Shown: positions 1 through 5,896 of the stretch, piece by piece
How the letters are laid out: the number at the start of each line of letters is the position of its first letter
How positions within the stretch are numbered: the stretch's first letter is position 1
Origin: Candidatus Peregrinibacteria bacterium RIFCSPLOWO2_01_FULL_39_12
Lineage (GTDB): Bacteria; Patescibacteriota; Gracilibacteria; UBA1369; LOWO2-01-FULL-3
Direction: 5' to 3'
Length of the DNA stretch: 11,437 nucleotides
Assembly (NCBI GenBank): GCA_001787455.1
Contig: MFXA01000012.1
Span: forward strand, 1-11,437
Position numbers and translations under genes: made by a program
Notes under the pieces: generated by a model
Seen by the model: only the letters and a program-made list of their open reading frames with translations
What the model was told of the DNA's origin: nothing
Databases searched by the model: none

Positions 1-35
1 TAAAGTTGGAAGTAACCAACTTATTTTTAAGTTCA

Positions 36-1145
36 ATGACAACAGAAAATCCTGACGCTCAGCCCCCCCCTGAACGTTCGGCTAGCACACGGAATAAAAA
101 GGGATTAAACAGAAAACTTACAGTAGCCTTTATATATAATGTACGACACGTCTATCCGGATCCAAATGATTCAAGGACGCAGTTAGAGGCTGATTTTGAT
201 GACGCTTCGGTGATCGAATCAATGATTAAGCACTTGGGTGATTGTGGGTTTAACGTAATTCCTATCGAAGCAAATGAAGAAGCTTATTTAAAACTGTATG
301 AAAACCGAAATAAAATTGACATCGCTTTTAATTTTGCCGAAGGGATTTACAGTGAAGGAAGAGAAGCCCATATCCCCGCAATGCTTGAGATGCTCCGCAT
401 TCCTTACACCGGTTCTTCTTCTACAACTCATGGAATTATTTTCAATAAAGTTCATACGAAAGAAGTGTTGATTGCACATCGTGTTCCTACTCCTCTTTAC
501 CAAGTTTTCAATAGTCCTAACGAGAAATTAAGGCATGAGTTGAAATTTCCTTTGATAGTAAAACCGATTGCACAGGGATCTTCAGCGGGAGTAACAAACA
601 AAAGTGTCGTATATAATGAGAAAGATTTAAAAAGGCAGATAAAATTTATCAGAAAAACTTTTTCCCAATCATCTTTGGTTGAAGAATTTCTGAAGGGGCG
701 TGAATTTTCCATCCCAATGCTGGGAAATCCTCCAGAACTTTTACCAATAATAGAATCCTTGCATGATAAACTGCCGAAAGATTTTCAAAGGATAGATTCT
801 CTTGAGGTAAAATGGTTTTATGAAGAAGAATCAGCCGGCGTTGATCATTTATCATGCCCGGCCAAAATTTCTAAAAGTTTATATAAGAAAATAGAAAAAA
901 TTTGTATTGATACATGGAATGCTATTGGCATTCTTGATTGGTGCAGAATTGATGTCAGATGCGATGAAAAAGAAAATCCTTATATACTTGAGGTTAATTC
1001 GCCGGCCGGGCTTCTTCCTCCGGAAATTTATGTAAATTCCTATTATCCGCTGGCAGCTAGAAAATTGGGTATAAATTATCAAGACTTACTTAAAAATATT
1101 ATTTCTCATTCACTAAAAAGATATGGAACCAAATATTCAAACTAA
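36..1145 (+). CDS. ATP-grasp ligase, D-Ala-D-Ala ligase superfamily (substrate uncertain)
   Basis: An ATP-grasp enzyme that would join a carboxylate to an amine through an acyl-phosphate, in the cytoplasm. Counting from the ATG at 36 (369 aa), the ATP-binding lysine and glycine loop is VKPIAQGSSAGV (175-186). EEFLKGREFSIP lies at 216-227. The metal ligands are D306, E319 and N321 in RIDVRCDE...YILEVN. The N-terminal half has the Ddl-like pattern EG..SEGREAHIPAMLE...IPYTGSSS. The Ddl motif around the active-site Tyr (DYEAKY) reads SLEVKW here, and the Ddl loop with the acceptor-binding Ser (PGMTSHS-like) is replaced by AGLLPPEIYVNSYYP; both comparisons are from memory. So the fold is clear, but D-Ala-D-Ala as product is doubtful. 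A TTG at 6 would add 10 residues, and the frame stays open to the window edge, so the true start could lie upstream. Positions 63-70 hold a run of eight C. The gene overlaps the following aminomutase-family gene by 23 bp, implying co-transcription and a joint pathway. Confidence 0.85.
   Translation: MTTENPDAQPPPERSASTRNKKGLNRKLTVAFIYNVRHVYPDPNDSRTQLEADFDDASVIESMIKHLGDCGFNVIPIEANEEAYLKLYENRNKIDIAFNFAEGIYSEGREAHIPAMLEMLRIPYTGSSSTTHGIIFNKVHTKEVLIAHRVPTPLYQVFNSPNEKLRHELKFPLIVKPIAQGSSAGVTNKSVVYNEKDLKRQIKFIRKTFSQSSLVEEFLKGREFSIPMLGNPPELLPIIESLHDKLPKDFQRIDSLEVKWFYEEESAGVDHLSCPAKISKSLYKKIEKICIDTWNAIGILDWCRIDVRCDEKENPYILEVNSPAGLLPPEIYVNSYYPLAARKLGINYQDLLKNIISHSLKRYGTKYSN
63..70. repeat. C8 homopolymer near the 5' end of the ligase gene
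   Basis: Eight consecutive C occur about ten codons into the ligase frame (encoding Pro-Pro-Pro with the next T). This is unusual in AT-rich DNA. A one-base slip would frameshift nearly the whole protein. It is either a slippage-prone site or a place to suspect a sequencing error; the frame is intact as given. Confidence 0.6.
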
Positions 1146-2301
1146 CATTCATCCTTTGCCGCAGACCGCAAATCAGCAAATGTCGGCAACAAGAACTTTA
1201 GTTCTTAATTCTTCAGTATGTAAAGCTGACGATATTAAATTGCGCGGACTTTCCGCGATGCTCCCTCACGGAGGGCTGCCTGAAGCCGTTTCTCCTTACA
1301 TGGTTGAACTCATCAGGAGAACGGGAGGAATTCATGGACCTCTCGGAAAACAATTTATCGCACAACCCGAAAAGGAGGGACGGTACAGTAAAATCGGTAT
1401 GGATCCTTTAAACGAAGACCATCACGAAATTGCCCCCGGTGTTGTATATAAGTACCGCGGGAAATTGGATAAAAACGGAAATGTCGCTCATTTTGGCCGC
1501 GTACTTTGGACAGTAACAAGGCTTTGCGCAACTTACTGCAGATTTTGCACGAGGGGACGCGAAATAGGGCTTCCTCCTCACGTAAAATCCAGGTCAAAGG
1601 CAACCATCGCCAATAAATTTTTCTTATCGGACGAAGAGCTGGAAACAGTATTTAAATTTCTGGAAAATCATAAAGAAATAAATGAAGTTATTTTGTCCGG
1701 AGGAGATCCTTTAACTGCGCCACAGCCTTATCTAACAAAAATAATTACAAGGCTTGCCGAACTTCAGCAAAAAGGCGCGCTGGATATTGTTCGTGTCGGC
1801 ACAAGACTTCCCGTACACAATCCTTTGGCAATACAGGATTGGCATTATGAATTATTATCAAAGCTGAGAAATCCTTATTTAATGATTCATGTAAATCATC
1901 CTTTTGAATTAACCGAGGAAACTTTGCATGTGCTGAATAATTTCAGGAAAATTTCGCTTGCTTCCATATTAAGCCAAACTGTTTTACTGAAGGACGTGAA
2001 TGATTCCGTTGAAACTCTTAATATGTTGTTTGTAAAATTGGCGAGAGAAGGCATCAGACCTTATTATGTTTTCCAAAATGATCCGGTTTACTGGGCAAAA
2101 CATTTTACCGTACCTTTCAAAAGAGCAATCAAACTTTGGGGAAGATTAAGAGCCAAATTGTCGGGCGTCGTGGCAACCGCAAGATTCGTTATTGATGTTC
2201 CATACGGCTATGGGAAAGTGCCTGTTCCGGAAGGAGCGGCGTGGGATGTTGATTACAGTCATTTTTACGACTTCAAGAAGAAGATGCATTTGGTTAAGTA
2301 G
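1123..2301 (+). CDS. kamA: KamA-family radical SAM aminomutase (lysine 2,3-aminomutase-like)
   Basis: A radical SAM, PLP-dependent enzyme of the lysine 2,3-aminomutase family, 392 aa (clostridial KamA is about 416). The [4Fe-4S] cluster cysteines are C135, C139 and C142 in CATYCRFC. SGGDPL follows at 192-197, then VRVGTRLPVHNP (223-234) and HVNHP (256-260). K365 in VPYGYGKVPV matches the PLP-binding lysine of KamA (PGGGGKTPV). D358, seven residues before it, and D320 in FQND match the two aspartates that bind the substrate side-chain amine in KamA (D293 and D330 of the clostridial enzyme), with one extra residue between them. Glutamate 2,3-aminomutases lack these aspartates, so a basic substrate such as lysine is favoured. 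The ATG at 1123 lies inside the upstream ligase gene; an alternative ATG at 1180 would remove 19 poorly conserved residues. It ends one base before a large palindrome. EpmB (EF-P modification) is a relative, but no EpmA or efp gene is visible here. Confidence 0.9.
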   Translation: MEPNIQTNIHPLPQTANQQMSATRTLVLNSSVCKADDIKLRGLSAMLPHGGLPEAVSPYMVELIRRTGGIHGPLGKQFIAQPEKEGRYSKIGMDPLNEDHHEIAPGVVYKYRGKLDKNGNVAHFGRVLWTVTRLCATYCRFCTRGREIGLPPHVKSRSKATIANKFFLSDEELETVFKFLENHKEINEVILSGGDPLTAPQPYLTKIITRLAELQQKGALDIVRVGTRLPVHNPLAIQDWHYELLSKLRNPYLMIHVNHPFELTEETLHVLNNFRKISLASILSQTVLLKDVNDSVETLNMLFVKLAREGIRPYYVFQNDPVYWAKHFTVPFKRAIKLWGRLRAKLSGVVATARFVIDVPYGYGKVPVPEGAAWDVDYSHFYDFKKKMHLVK

Positions 2302-2302
2302 G

Positions 2303-2424
2303 GAGGTCTCTAAAAAAGTACCATCTACTGTGTTGTCAGAAAATTTTGATCCTCGTGTACTAGCCAGTACATTGTGGTCAAAATTTTCCTGCCGCCTTGT
2401 ATCTGATACTTTTTTAGAGACCTC
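2303..2424. repeat. 122-bp full-length imperfect palindrome between convergent genes
   Basis: Perfect 18-bp terminal inverted repeats are GAGGTCTCTAAAAAAGTA at 2303-2320 and its complement TACTTTTTTAGAGACCTC at 2407-2424. An inner 11-bp arm (2339-2349, G + AAAATTTTGA) pairs with 2378-2388. An innermost 6-bp arm TGTACT (2356-2361) pairs with AGTACA (2366-2371) around the loop AGCC. All three levels share one centre at 2363.5, so the whole element folds as one interrupted hairpin. It begins one base after the aminomutase stop (TAG) and ends six bases before the stop of the convergent CarS-like gene. No target-site duplication is evident and no protein is encoded. It may be a MITE-like palindromic element or a bidirectional transcription end. 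A GC stem followed directly by a U-run, as in a classical terminator, is not present. Confidence 0.85.
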
Positions 2425-2430
2425 AAATGC

Positions 2431-2943
2431 TTACCACCACACTTTTTTCAATTTCAGCACGTAAGCGATGAGGTTTGCGAAGAAATGAAGAAGAGGCGTG
2501 ATTATTATGATCACTGCAATATTTTGCCATGAAGGGATGAAAAACGGTGATAAATAAATAAGCGCTCCAAATACAAAGTCGAGCTGGTCAAACGGGAACC
2601 ATGAATCTCCCGGCGCAATTCCCATCCTTCTTTTGAAAAAAGATTTTATTAAATCGCCCGCAAGAGCTCCAATCCCAAAAAGCACAGCGTAAAGAAAAAT
2701 GTTTATTTCGCTATAGTTAATGATAGATGATATTGGGATTGTTGTTTGCAAAAAAAGTGTTGCTACGGCGCCGATATATCCTGCGTAAAATCCACGCCAG
2801 GTTTTGTGCGAGCCGAATAATTTTTCGTCAATCGGTGCGCCGAGCGGGAAGCGCAGTTTGTCGAAAATAACAGGGCACATGTTTGCAACATATGCCGGGA
2901 GCATAAAATAGAGAGATGATAAAATTAAATTTAAAATATCCAT
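2431..2943 (-). CDS. carS: CarS/DUF46-family membrane CTP-transferase (CDP-archaeol synthase-like)
   Basis: A small polytopic membrane protein of 170 aa with about five hydrophobic segments. It has the conserved blocks of the CarS/DUF46 family within the CdsA superfamily: LPAYVANMCPVI (15-26), PID (37-39), GSHKTWRG (44-51), GDLIKSFFKRRMGI (96-109) and DQLDF (119-123). The last two blocks correspond to the charged cytidylyltransferase motif that binds Mg and CTP. Archaeal CarS transfers CMP from CTP onto an unsaturated archaeal ether lipid. Bacterial members occur, but their lipid substrate is not known to me; a CDP-activated phospholipid or prenyl lipid precursor is likely. The ATG at 2941-2943 lies 10 bp after the RNase J stop on the same strand, so the two are probably one transcript. 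There is no Shine-Dalgarno sequence. The gene ends against the 122-bp palindrome. Confidence 0.85.
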   Translation of the reverse strand: MDILNLILSSLYFMLPAYVANMCPVIFDKLRFPLGAPIDEKLFGSHKTWRGFYAGYIGAVATLFLQTTIPISSIINYSEINIFLYAVLFGIGALAGDLIKSFFKRRMGIAPGDSWFPFDQLDFVFGALIYLSPFFIPSWQNIAVIIIITPLLHFFANLIAYVLKLKKVWW

Positions 2944-2953
2944 TAAGCGTTGA

Positions 2954-4930
2954 TTAGACTTCGATGATGAGTGGAACTATCAAAGGTCTTCTTTCCAGCT
3001 TTTTATTGGTGTATTTATCAACCACTCCTTTAATGTAATATTTTATATCTCTGCGCGTTACTCCGCGATTTTTCTCCATAATATTTCTGTATGCCTTTGC
3101 CGCGATAACAGAAATTTCTTTCGTAATTTCTTCGGATTCGTGCATATATATAAATCCTCTTGAAACCACGTCCGGATCTTTTCTGAGCGCTTTTCCTTTT
3201 TTGGAAATGTATATAAGAACTATGACAACACCGTTTTTCGACATTATTCCACGCTCCATTTGCACTTGTGATCCAATATTTCCTTCTCCGCGCCCATCTA
3301 TCAAAATGTATTTTGTTTCAACTTTTTCTGATGACTTGGACATCTTCCCCTGTTCGGCAACAAGAACATCTCCGTTTTCTATCATGATAATACGATCTTT
3401 TGGGATACCGCATTTTTGCTCCGCCAGGTGCGCCAATGCCTGCCTCATAAAGTACTCACCGTGAATAGGCACAAGGTATTTTGGCTTTATGTAATTTATC
3501 ATCCTGGCAAGTTCGTCCTGTTTTCCGTGTCCGGAAGTATGAACTTCCATTATTTGATTATGGATAACATATGCGCCTAAAATGCTTAATTGATTTATAA
3601 CCGTGAAAATCCCTCTTTCATTTCCGATAATCGGAGATGCTGAAATTATAACCGTATCTTCTTTTTTTATTTTTATGTGAGGATGTTCGTTGTTTGCTAT
3701 CCTTGAAAGAGCCGACATCGATTCACCCTGAGAACCTGTCGTAAGAATCAACGTTTCTTTGTCATTTTTATTGTTGTATTTTTTTATATCGAATAATGTA
3801 TCTTTTGGAATTTCCAAATAACCGAGGTTGTGGGCGATTTCAATATTTTCCCTCATACTTCGTCCGCTTACAAAAACTTTTCTGTTATTTTTTGCGGCGG
3901 CTTCAATAATTTGTTGGATACGTCCGATTTGGCTTGAGAATGACGCTACTATCAATCTGCCTTGTGTTTTACCCATAATGTCCGCCAAAATTTTTCCGAC
4001 TTCGCTTTCCGACATGCTATGTCCCGGCTTAAGCGCGTTTGTTGATTCGCAAAATAAAGCCAGAACGTTTTGTTTACCGAGCGCCTCCATTTTATGGGTG
4101 TCCGCTTTCCCCTGATTTTTCGGAGGGGTTTCATCAAATTTAAAATCTCCCGTGTTAACTATTTTTCCGACAGGAGTATCAACCACTATTGAAACCGCGT
4201 CCGGAATTGAATGGGCGACACGAATAAATGTGCATAGAAATTTTCCGAGACGGAGAGCTTTGTCCGGATCAATCGTATAAATATGCGCCATGCGATCCTG
4301 TTTAAACTCTTCGATTTTTTTCTTAACCAAACCTATTGTTAATTTAGTCCCGTATACCGGAGGAAAATCGAGTTTTGGAAGGATGTAGGGGATTCCACCT
4401 ATATGATCCAGATGACCGTGAGTAAGCACTACTCCGCGGATTCTTTTTTTGTTATTTTCAAGATAATCCGTGTCCGGAATGACATAATCGATTCCGTACA
4501 ATTCTTCGCTTGGAAATTCAAGCCCCATATCCATAATAATGATGTCGTTTTCGTACTCGAGAGCTATCATGTTTTTACCGACTTCATCCAATCCTCCAAG
4601 CGGAATTATTTTTAATTTTCCTTTAATAATAGGTGTTGGTGTAAATTTCGTCATTCGTTTTTTCGGGACCGCTTTCGTGAATTCTATTGGTCTTTTATTT
4701 TTCATGTGTTTTTTGTTTTTGTTATATTCCTGCTTTGTTCGCTGTTGATTTTGTGCAGGAATTTGTTTGTTTAATAGCACCGCTTTTGGTGGGGTGCTTT
4801 GCAAATTATGCTCTTGAGTTTTAGAGTGTGTGTTGGTGTTCGCTTCGCGAACGTTTTTTGTTAGCTCCGCCAAAGGCGGAGTGTCCCTTTTTTCGAGGGT
4901 TCTCTTCATCCATTCATCTACTTTATCCAT
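2954..4930 (-). CDS. rnj: Ribonuclease J with a long basic N-terminal extension
   Basis: A metallo-beta-lactamase/beta-CASP ribonuclease of 658 aa that processes and degrades RNA (5'-exonuclease and endonuclease). The zinc motif HGHLDH is at 171-176, with further ligands or conserved sites at H240 (AHSIPD) and D262 (TGDFKFD). Beta-CASP blocks follow: TTGSQGE (397-403), HTSGHG (464-469) and PIHGEY (488-493). A C-terminal domain ends at IIEV. The catalytic core starts near residue 103. The first ~100 residues are Lys/Gln/Asn-rich, look disordered, and are encoded partly by two palindromic hairpins. B. subtilis RNase J1 is about 555 aa, so the extension is real extra length. An internal ATG at residue 93 would give a 566-aa protein without the tail. 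The start at 4930 is kept because an extended -10 promoter lies about 47 bp upstream and the frame stays open. It probably shares its mRNA with the CarS-like gene. Confidence 0.95.
   Translation of the reverse strand: MDKVDEWMKRTLEKRDTPPLAELTKNVREANTNTHSKTQEHNLQSTPPKAVLLNKQIPAQNQQRTKQEYNKNKKHMKNKRPIEFTKAVPKKRMTKFTPTPIIKGKLKIIPLGGLDEVGKNMIALEYENDIIIMDMGLEFPSEELYGIDYVIPDTDYLENNKKRIRGVVLTHGHLDHIGGIPYILPKLDFPPVYGTKLTIGLVKKKIEEFKQDRMAHIYTIDPDKALRLGKFLCTFIRVAHSIPDAVSIVVDTPVGKIVNTGDFKFDETPPKNQGKADTHKMEALGKQNVLALFCESTNALKPGHSMSESEVGKILADIMGKTQGRLIVASFSSQIGRIQQIIEAAAKNNRKVFVSGRSMRENIEIAHNLGYLEIPKDTLFDIKKYNNKNDKETLILTTGSQGESMSALSRIANNEHPHIKIKKEDTVIISASPIIGNERGIFTVINQLSILGAYVIHNQIMEVHTSGHGKQDELARMINYIKPKYLVPIHGEYFMRQALAHLAEQKCGIPKDRIIMIENGDVLVAEQGKMSKSSEKVETKYILIDGRGEGNIGSQVQMERGIMSKNGVVIVLIYISKKGKALRKDPDVVSRGFIYMHESEEITKEISVIAAKAYRNIMEKNRGVTRRDIKYYIKGVVDKYTNKKLERRPLIVPLIIEV
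4838..4852. repeat. Small hairpin inside the RNase J N-terminal coding region (1)
   Basis: GTTCGC (4838-4843) and GCGAAC (4847-4852) form a perfect 6-bp stem with a 3-nt loop. It encodes Val-Arg-Glu-Ala of the tail in frame on the minus strand. On the plus strand a T6 run follows one base later (4854-4859), giving a terminator-like shape, although no plus-strand gene uses it. Confidence 0.7.
4865..4881. repeat. Small hairpin inside the RNase J N-terminal coding region (2)
   Basis: CTCCGCC (4865-4871) and GGCGGAG (4875-4881) form a perfect 7-bp GC stem with an AAA loop (plus-strand view). On the minus strand it encodes Thr-Pro-Pro-Leu-Ala-Glu of the tail. Its GC content stands out from the surrounding AT-rich DNA. 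It lies 12 bp from the other hairpin, and both fall within about 95 nt of the start codon. Confidence 0.75.
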
Positions 4931-4976
4931 TTTCTTTTTATACTTAAATTTTATAGTTTGACCGCTTACCAGTTAT

Positions 4977-4985
4977 ATTGTACCA
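4977..4985 (-). promoter_or_regulatory. Extended -10 promoter for RNase J
   Basis: On the minus strand this reads TGGTACAAT: an extended -10 (TGn) followed by TACAAT. There is no good -35. The transcript would begin near 4970, giving a 5' leader of about 40 nt before the ATG at 4930. It supports the long form of RNase J. Confidence 0.45.
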
Positions 4986-5002
4986 CAAAATTTATATATT
5001 TC

Positions 5003-5422
5003 CTATAATTTAAATTGTTTTTTTATAGCGACTGAAAATTGCTGGATGTCTACCAGCCGATTTTTCAGTACGTTATATACGACAGCAAAGTCCAGCTTTG
5101 TGTAATCGTGAGCCACCACGTTTCTAAATCCTGTCATTTTAATCAGCTTTTCCTTCAGTGAGTTGGGAATGAGATGTTCTTCAAACAAAATTTCAAAAGT
5201 TTCGCGATATTCTGTTGGTTTGCGCAAATTTTTAAATGAGATGACCGCTTCCGCCAAATCTATCGCGGATTGAATAACGAGATATAGATAACGTTCTACT
5301 GCTCCCTTGAGTGTTACGTTTTGTTTAATAATTTTCTGCGAGTATTTTTTATATGTTTTCAAAATTTTTAAATATTTTTCTATGGCTGACCGCTTATTTT
5401 CAATAATATCTATGCTTGTCAT
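5003..5422 (-). CDS. hepT: HepT-like HEPN-domain toxin (ribonuclease)
   Basis: A 139-aa, all-helical protein of the HEPN (HepT/DUF86-like) family. The diagnostic RX4HXY motif is RNVVAHDY: R100, H105 and Y107. In studied pairs the Arg and His form the RNase active site of the HEPN dimer, and the Tyr is AMPylated by the partner nucleotidyltransferase to switch the toxin off. The match to that motif is exact. The start ATG (5420-5422) lies one base after the stop of the nucleotidyltransferase gene, so the pair is translated from one mRNA. No Shine-Dalgarno sequence is visible. The gene ends in TAG about 70 bp before RNase J. The target (mRNA or tRNA) cannot be told from sequence. Confidence 0.9.
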   Translation of the reverse strand: MTSIDIIENKRSAIEKYLKILKTYKKYSQKIIKQNVTLKGAVERYLYLVIQSAIDLAEAVISFKNLRKPTEYRETFEILFEEHLIPNSLKEKLIKMTGFRNVVAHDYTKLDFAVVYNVLKNRLVDIQQFSVAIKKQFKL

Positions 5423-5423
5423 G

Positions 5424-5828
5424 TTATGCTTTTGTTAAACCATATTGGCGAAGAGTGTGTCGAAAATCAAAATATTCATTTAATATTTTCGGTTCAATTA
5501 TTATTCTGTAAGGTTCTTCTTGATAAATCAATTTCCCGTCCTGTATAATATGATATTTGAGTTCCGGCTGATCTGTGTCATTTAATATTACAATGTCTAT
5601 TTTTTCTGCTTTTAGAGCACTTTGCAATTTTGCCATTAGTTCAAGCTTTATATCTGTTCTTTTTATCAGCGAATTTTTTGAATTTGCCTCTTGCTCGTCT
5701 AAATAGACAGCAAAATCGTAATCGCTTAATTTCCCTGCGTTTCCCTTGGCTTGCGATCCAAAAAGATATGCGAGTTTTATATCTTTAAATTTCTTAAATA
5801 TTGTTTGTAATTGTGTCTGTCGTATCAT
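5424..5828 (-). CDS. mntA: MntA-like minimal nucleotidyltransferase (antitoxin)
   Basis: A 134-aa polymerase-beta-fold nucleotidyltransferase. GSX10DXD is present as G24-S25...D36-Y37-D38 (GSQAKGNAGKLSDYD), with a likely third carboxylate at D78 (KIDIVIL). In MntA/HepT modules this enzyme attaches AMP to the Tyr of the toxin's RX4HXY motif and neutralises it. The frame stays open upstream to 6047, but that part lies inside murD on the other strand. The ATG at 5828 fits the family N-terminus and a TATAAT box lies 6 bases upstream, so the short form is chosen. The C-terminal ~30 residues (after IYQEEP) are more divergent and may contact the toxin. It is the first gene of the pair, followed by hepT with a 1-bp gap. 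Confidence 0.9.
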   Translation of the reverse strand: MIRQTQLQTIFKKFKDIKLAYLFGSQAKGNAGKLSDYDFAVYLDEQEANSKNSLIKRTDIKLELMAKLQSALKAEKIDIVILNDTDQPELKYHIIQDGKLIYQEEPYRIIIEPKILNEYFDFRHTLRQYGLTKA

Positions 5829-5834
5829 ATTGTG

Positions 5835-5864
5835 ATTATAACTCAATTTTTTGTTTATGAGCAA
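5835..5864 (-). promoter_or_regulatory. Promoter of mntA-hepT, nearly leaderless
   Basis: On the minus strand TTGCTC (5864-5859) is followed after 18 bp by a perfect TATAAT (5840-5835). A start about 7 nt downstream would fall at or next to the mntA ATG (5828), giving a leaderless or nearly leaderless mRNA. It overlaps the divergent murD promoter region, so the two may compete. Confidence 0.55.
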
Positions 5865-5866
5865 TG

Positions 5867-5875
5867 TGTTATACT
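5867..5875 (+). promoter_or_regulatory. Extended -10 promoter of murD
   Basis: TGTTATACT is an extended -10 (TG + n + TATACT). The same nine bases occur upstream of prfB (9711-9719). The start would be near 5882, 15 nt before the ATG at 5897, which rules out the upstream in-frame ATG at 5864. The -35 region is only a T-run. Confidence 0.5.
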
Positions 5876-5896
5876 TTTTGCGTTGTATTTTTTGAT

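Noticed and set aside
1355..1603. 82-aa minus-strand frame within the aminomutase gene
   Set aside because: Lies antisense to the conserved radical SAM region; a coding shadow.
2303..2424. Insertion sequence with transposase
   Set aside because: Only 122 bp, no coding capacity and no target-site duplication seen; at most a non-autonomous element.
2192..2464. 90-aa plus-strand frame across the aminomutase 3' end and the palindrome
   Set aside because: Shadow of the aminomutase gene that runs through the inverted repeat; no family resemblance.
5864..5896. Upstream ATG for murD adding 11 residues
   Set aside because: It lies upstream of the predicted transcript start, and the family N-terminus fits the ATG at 5897.
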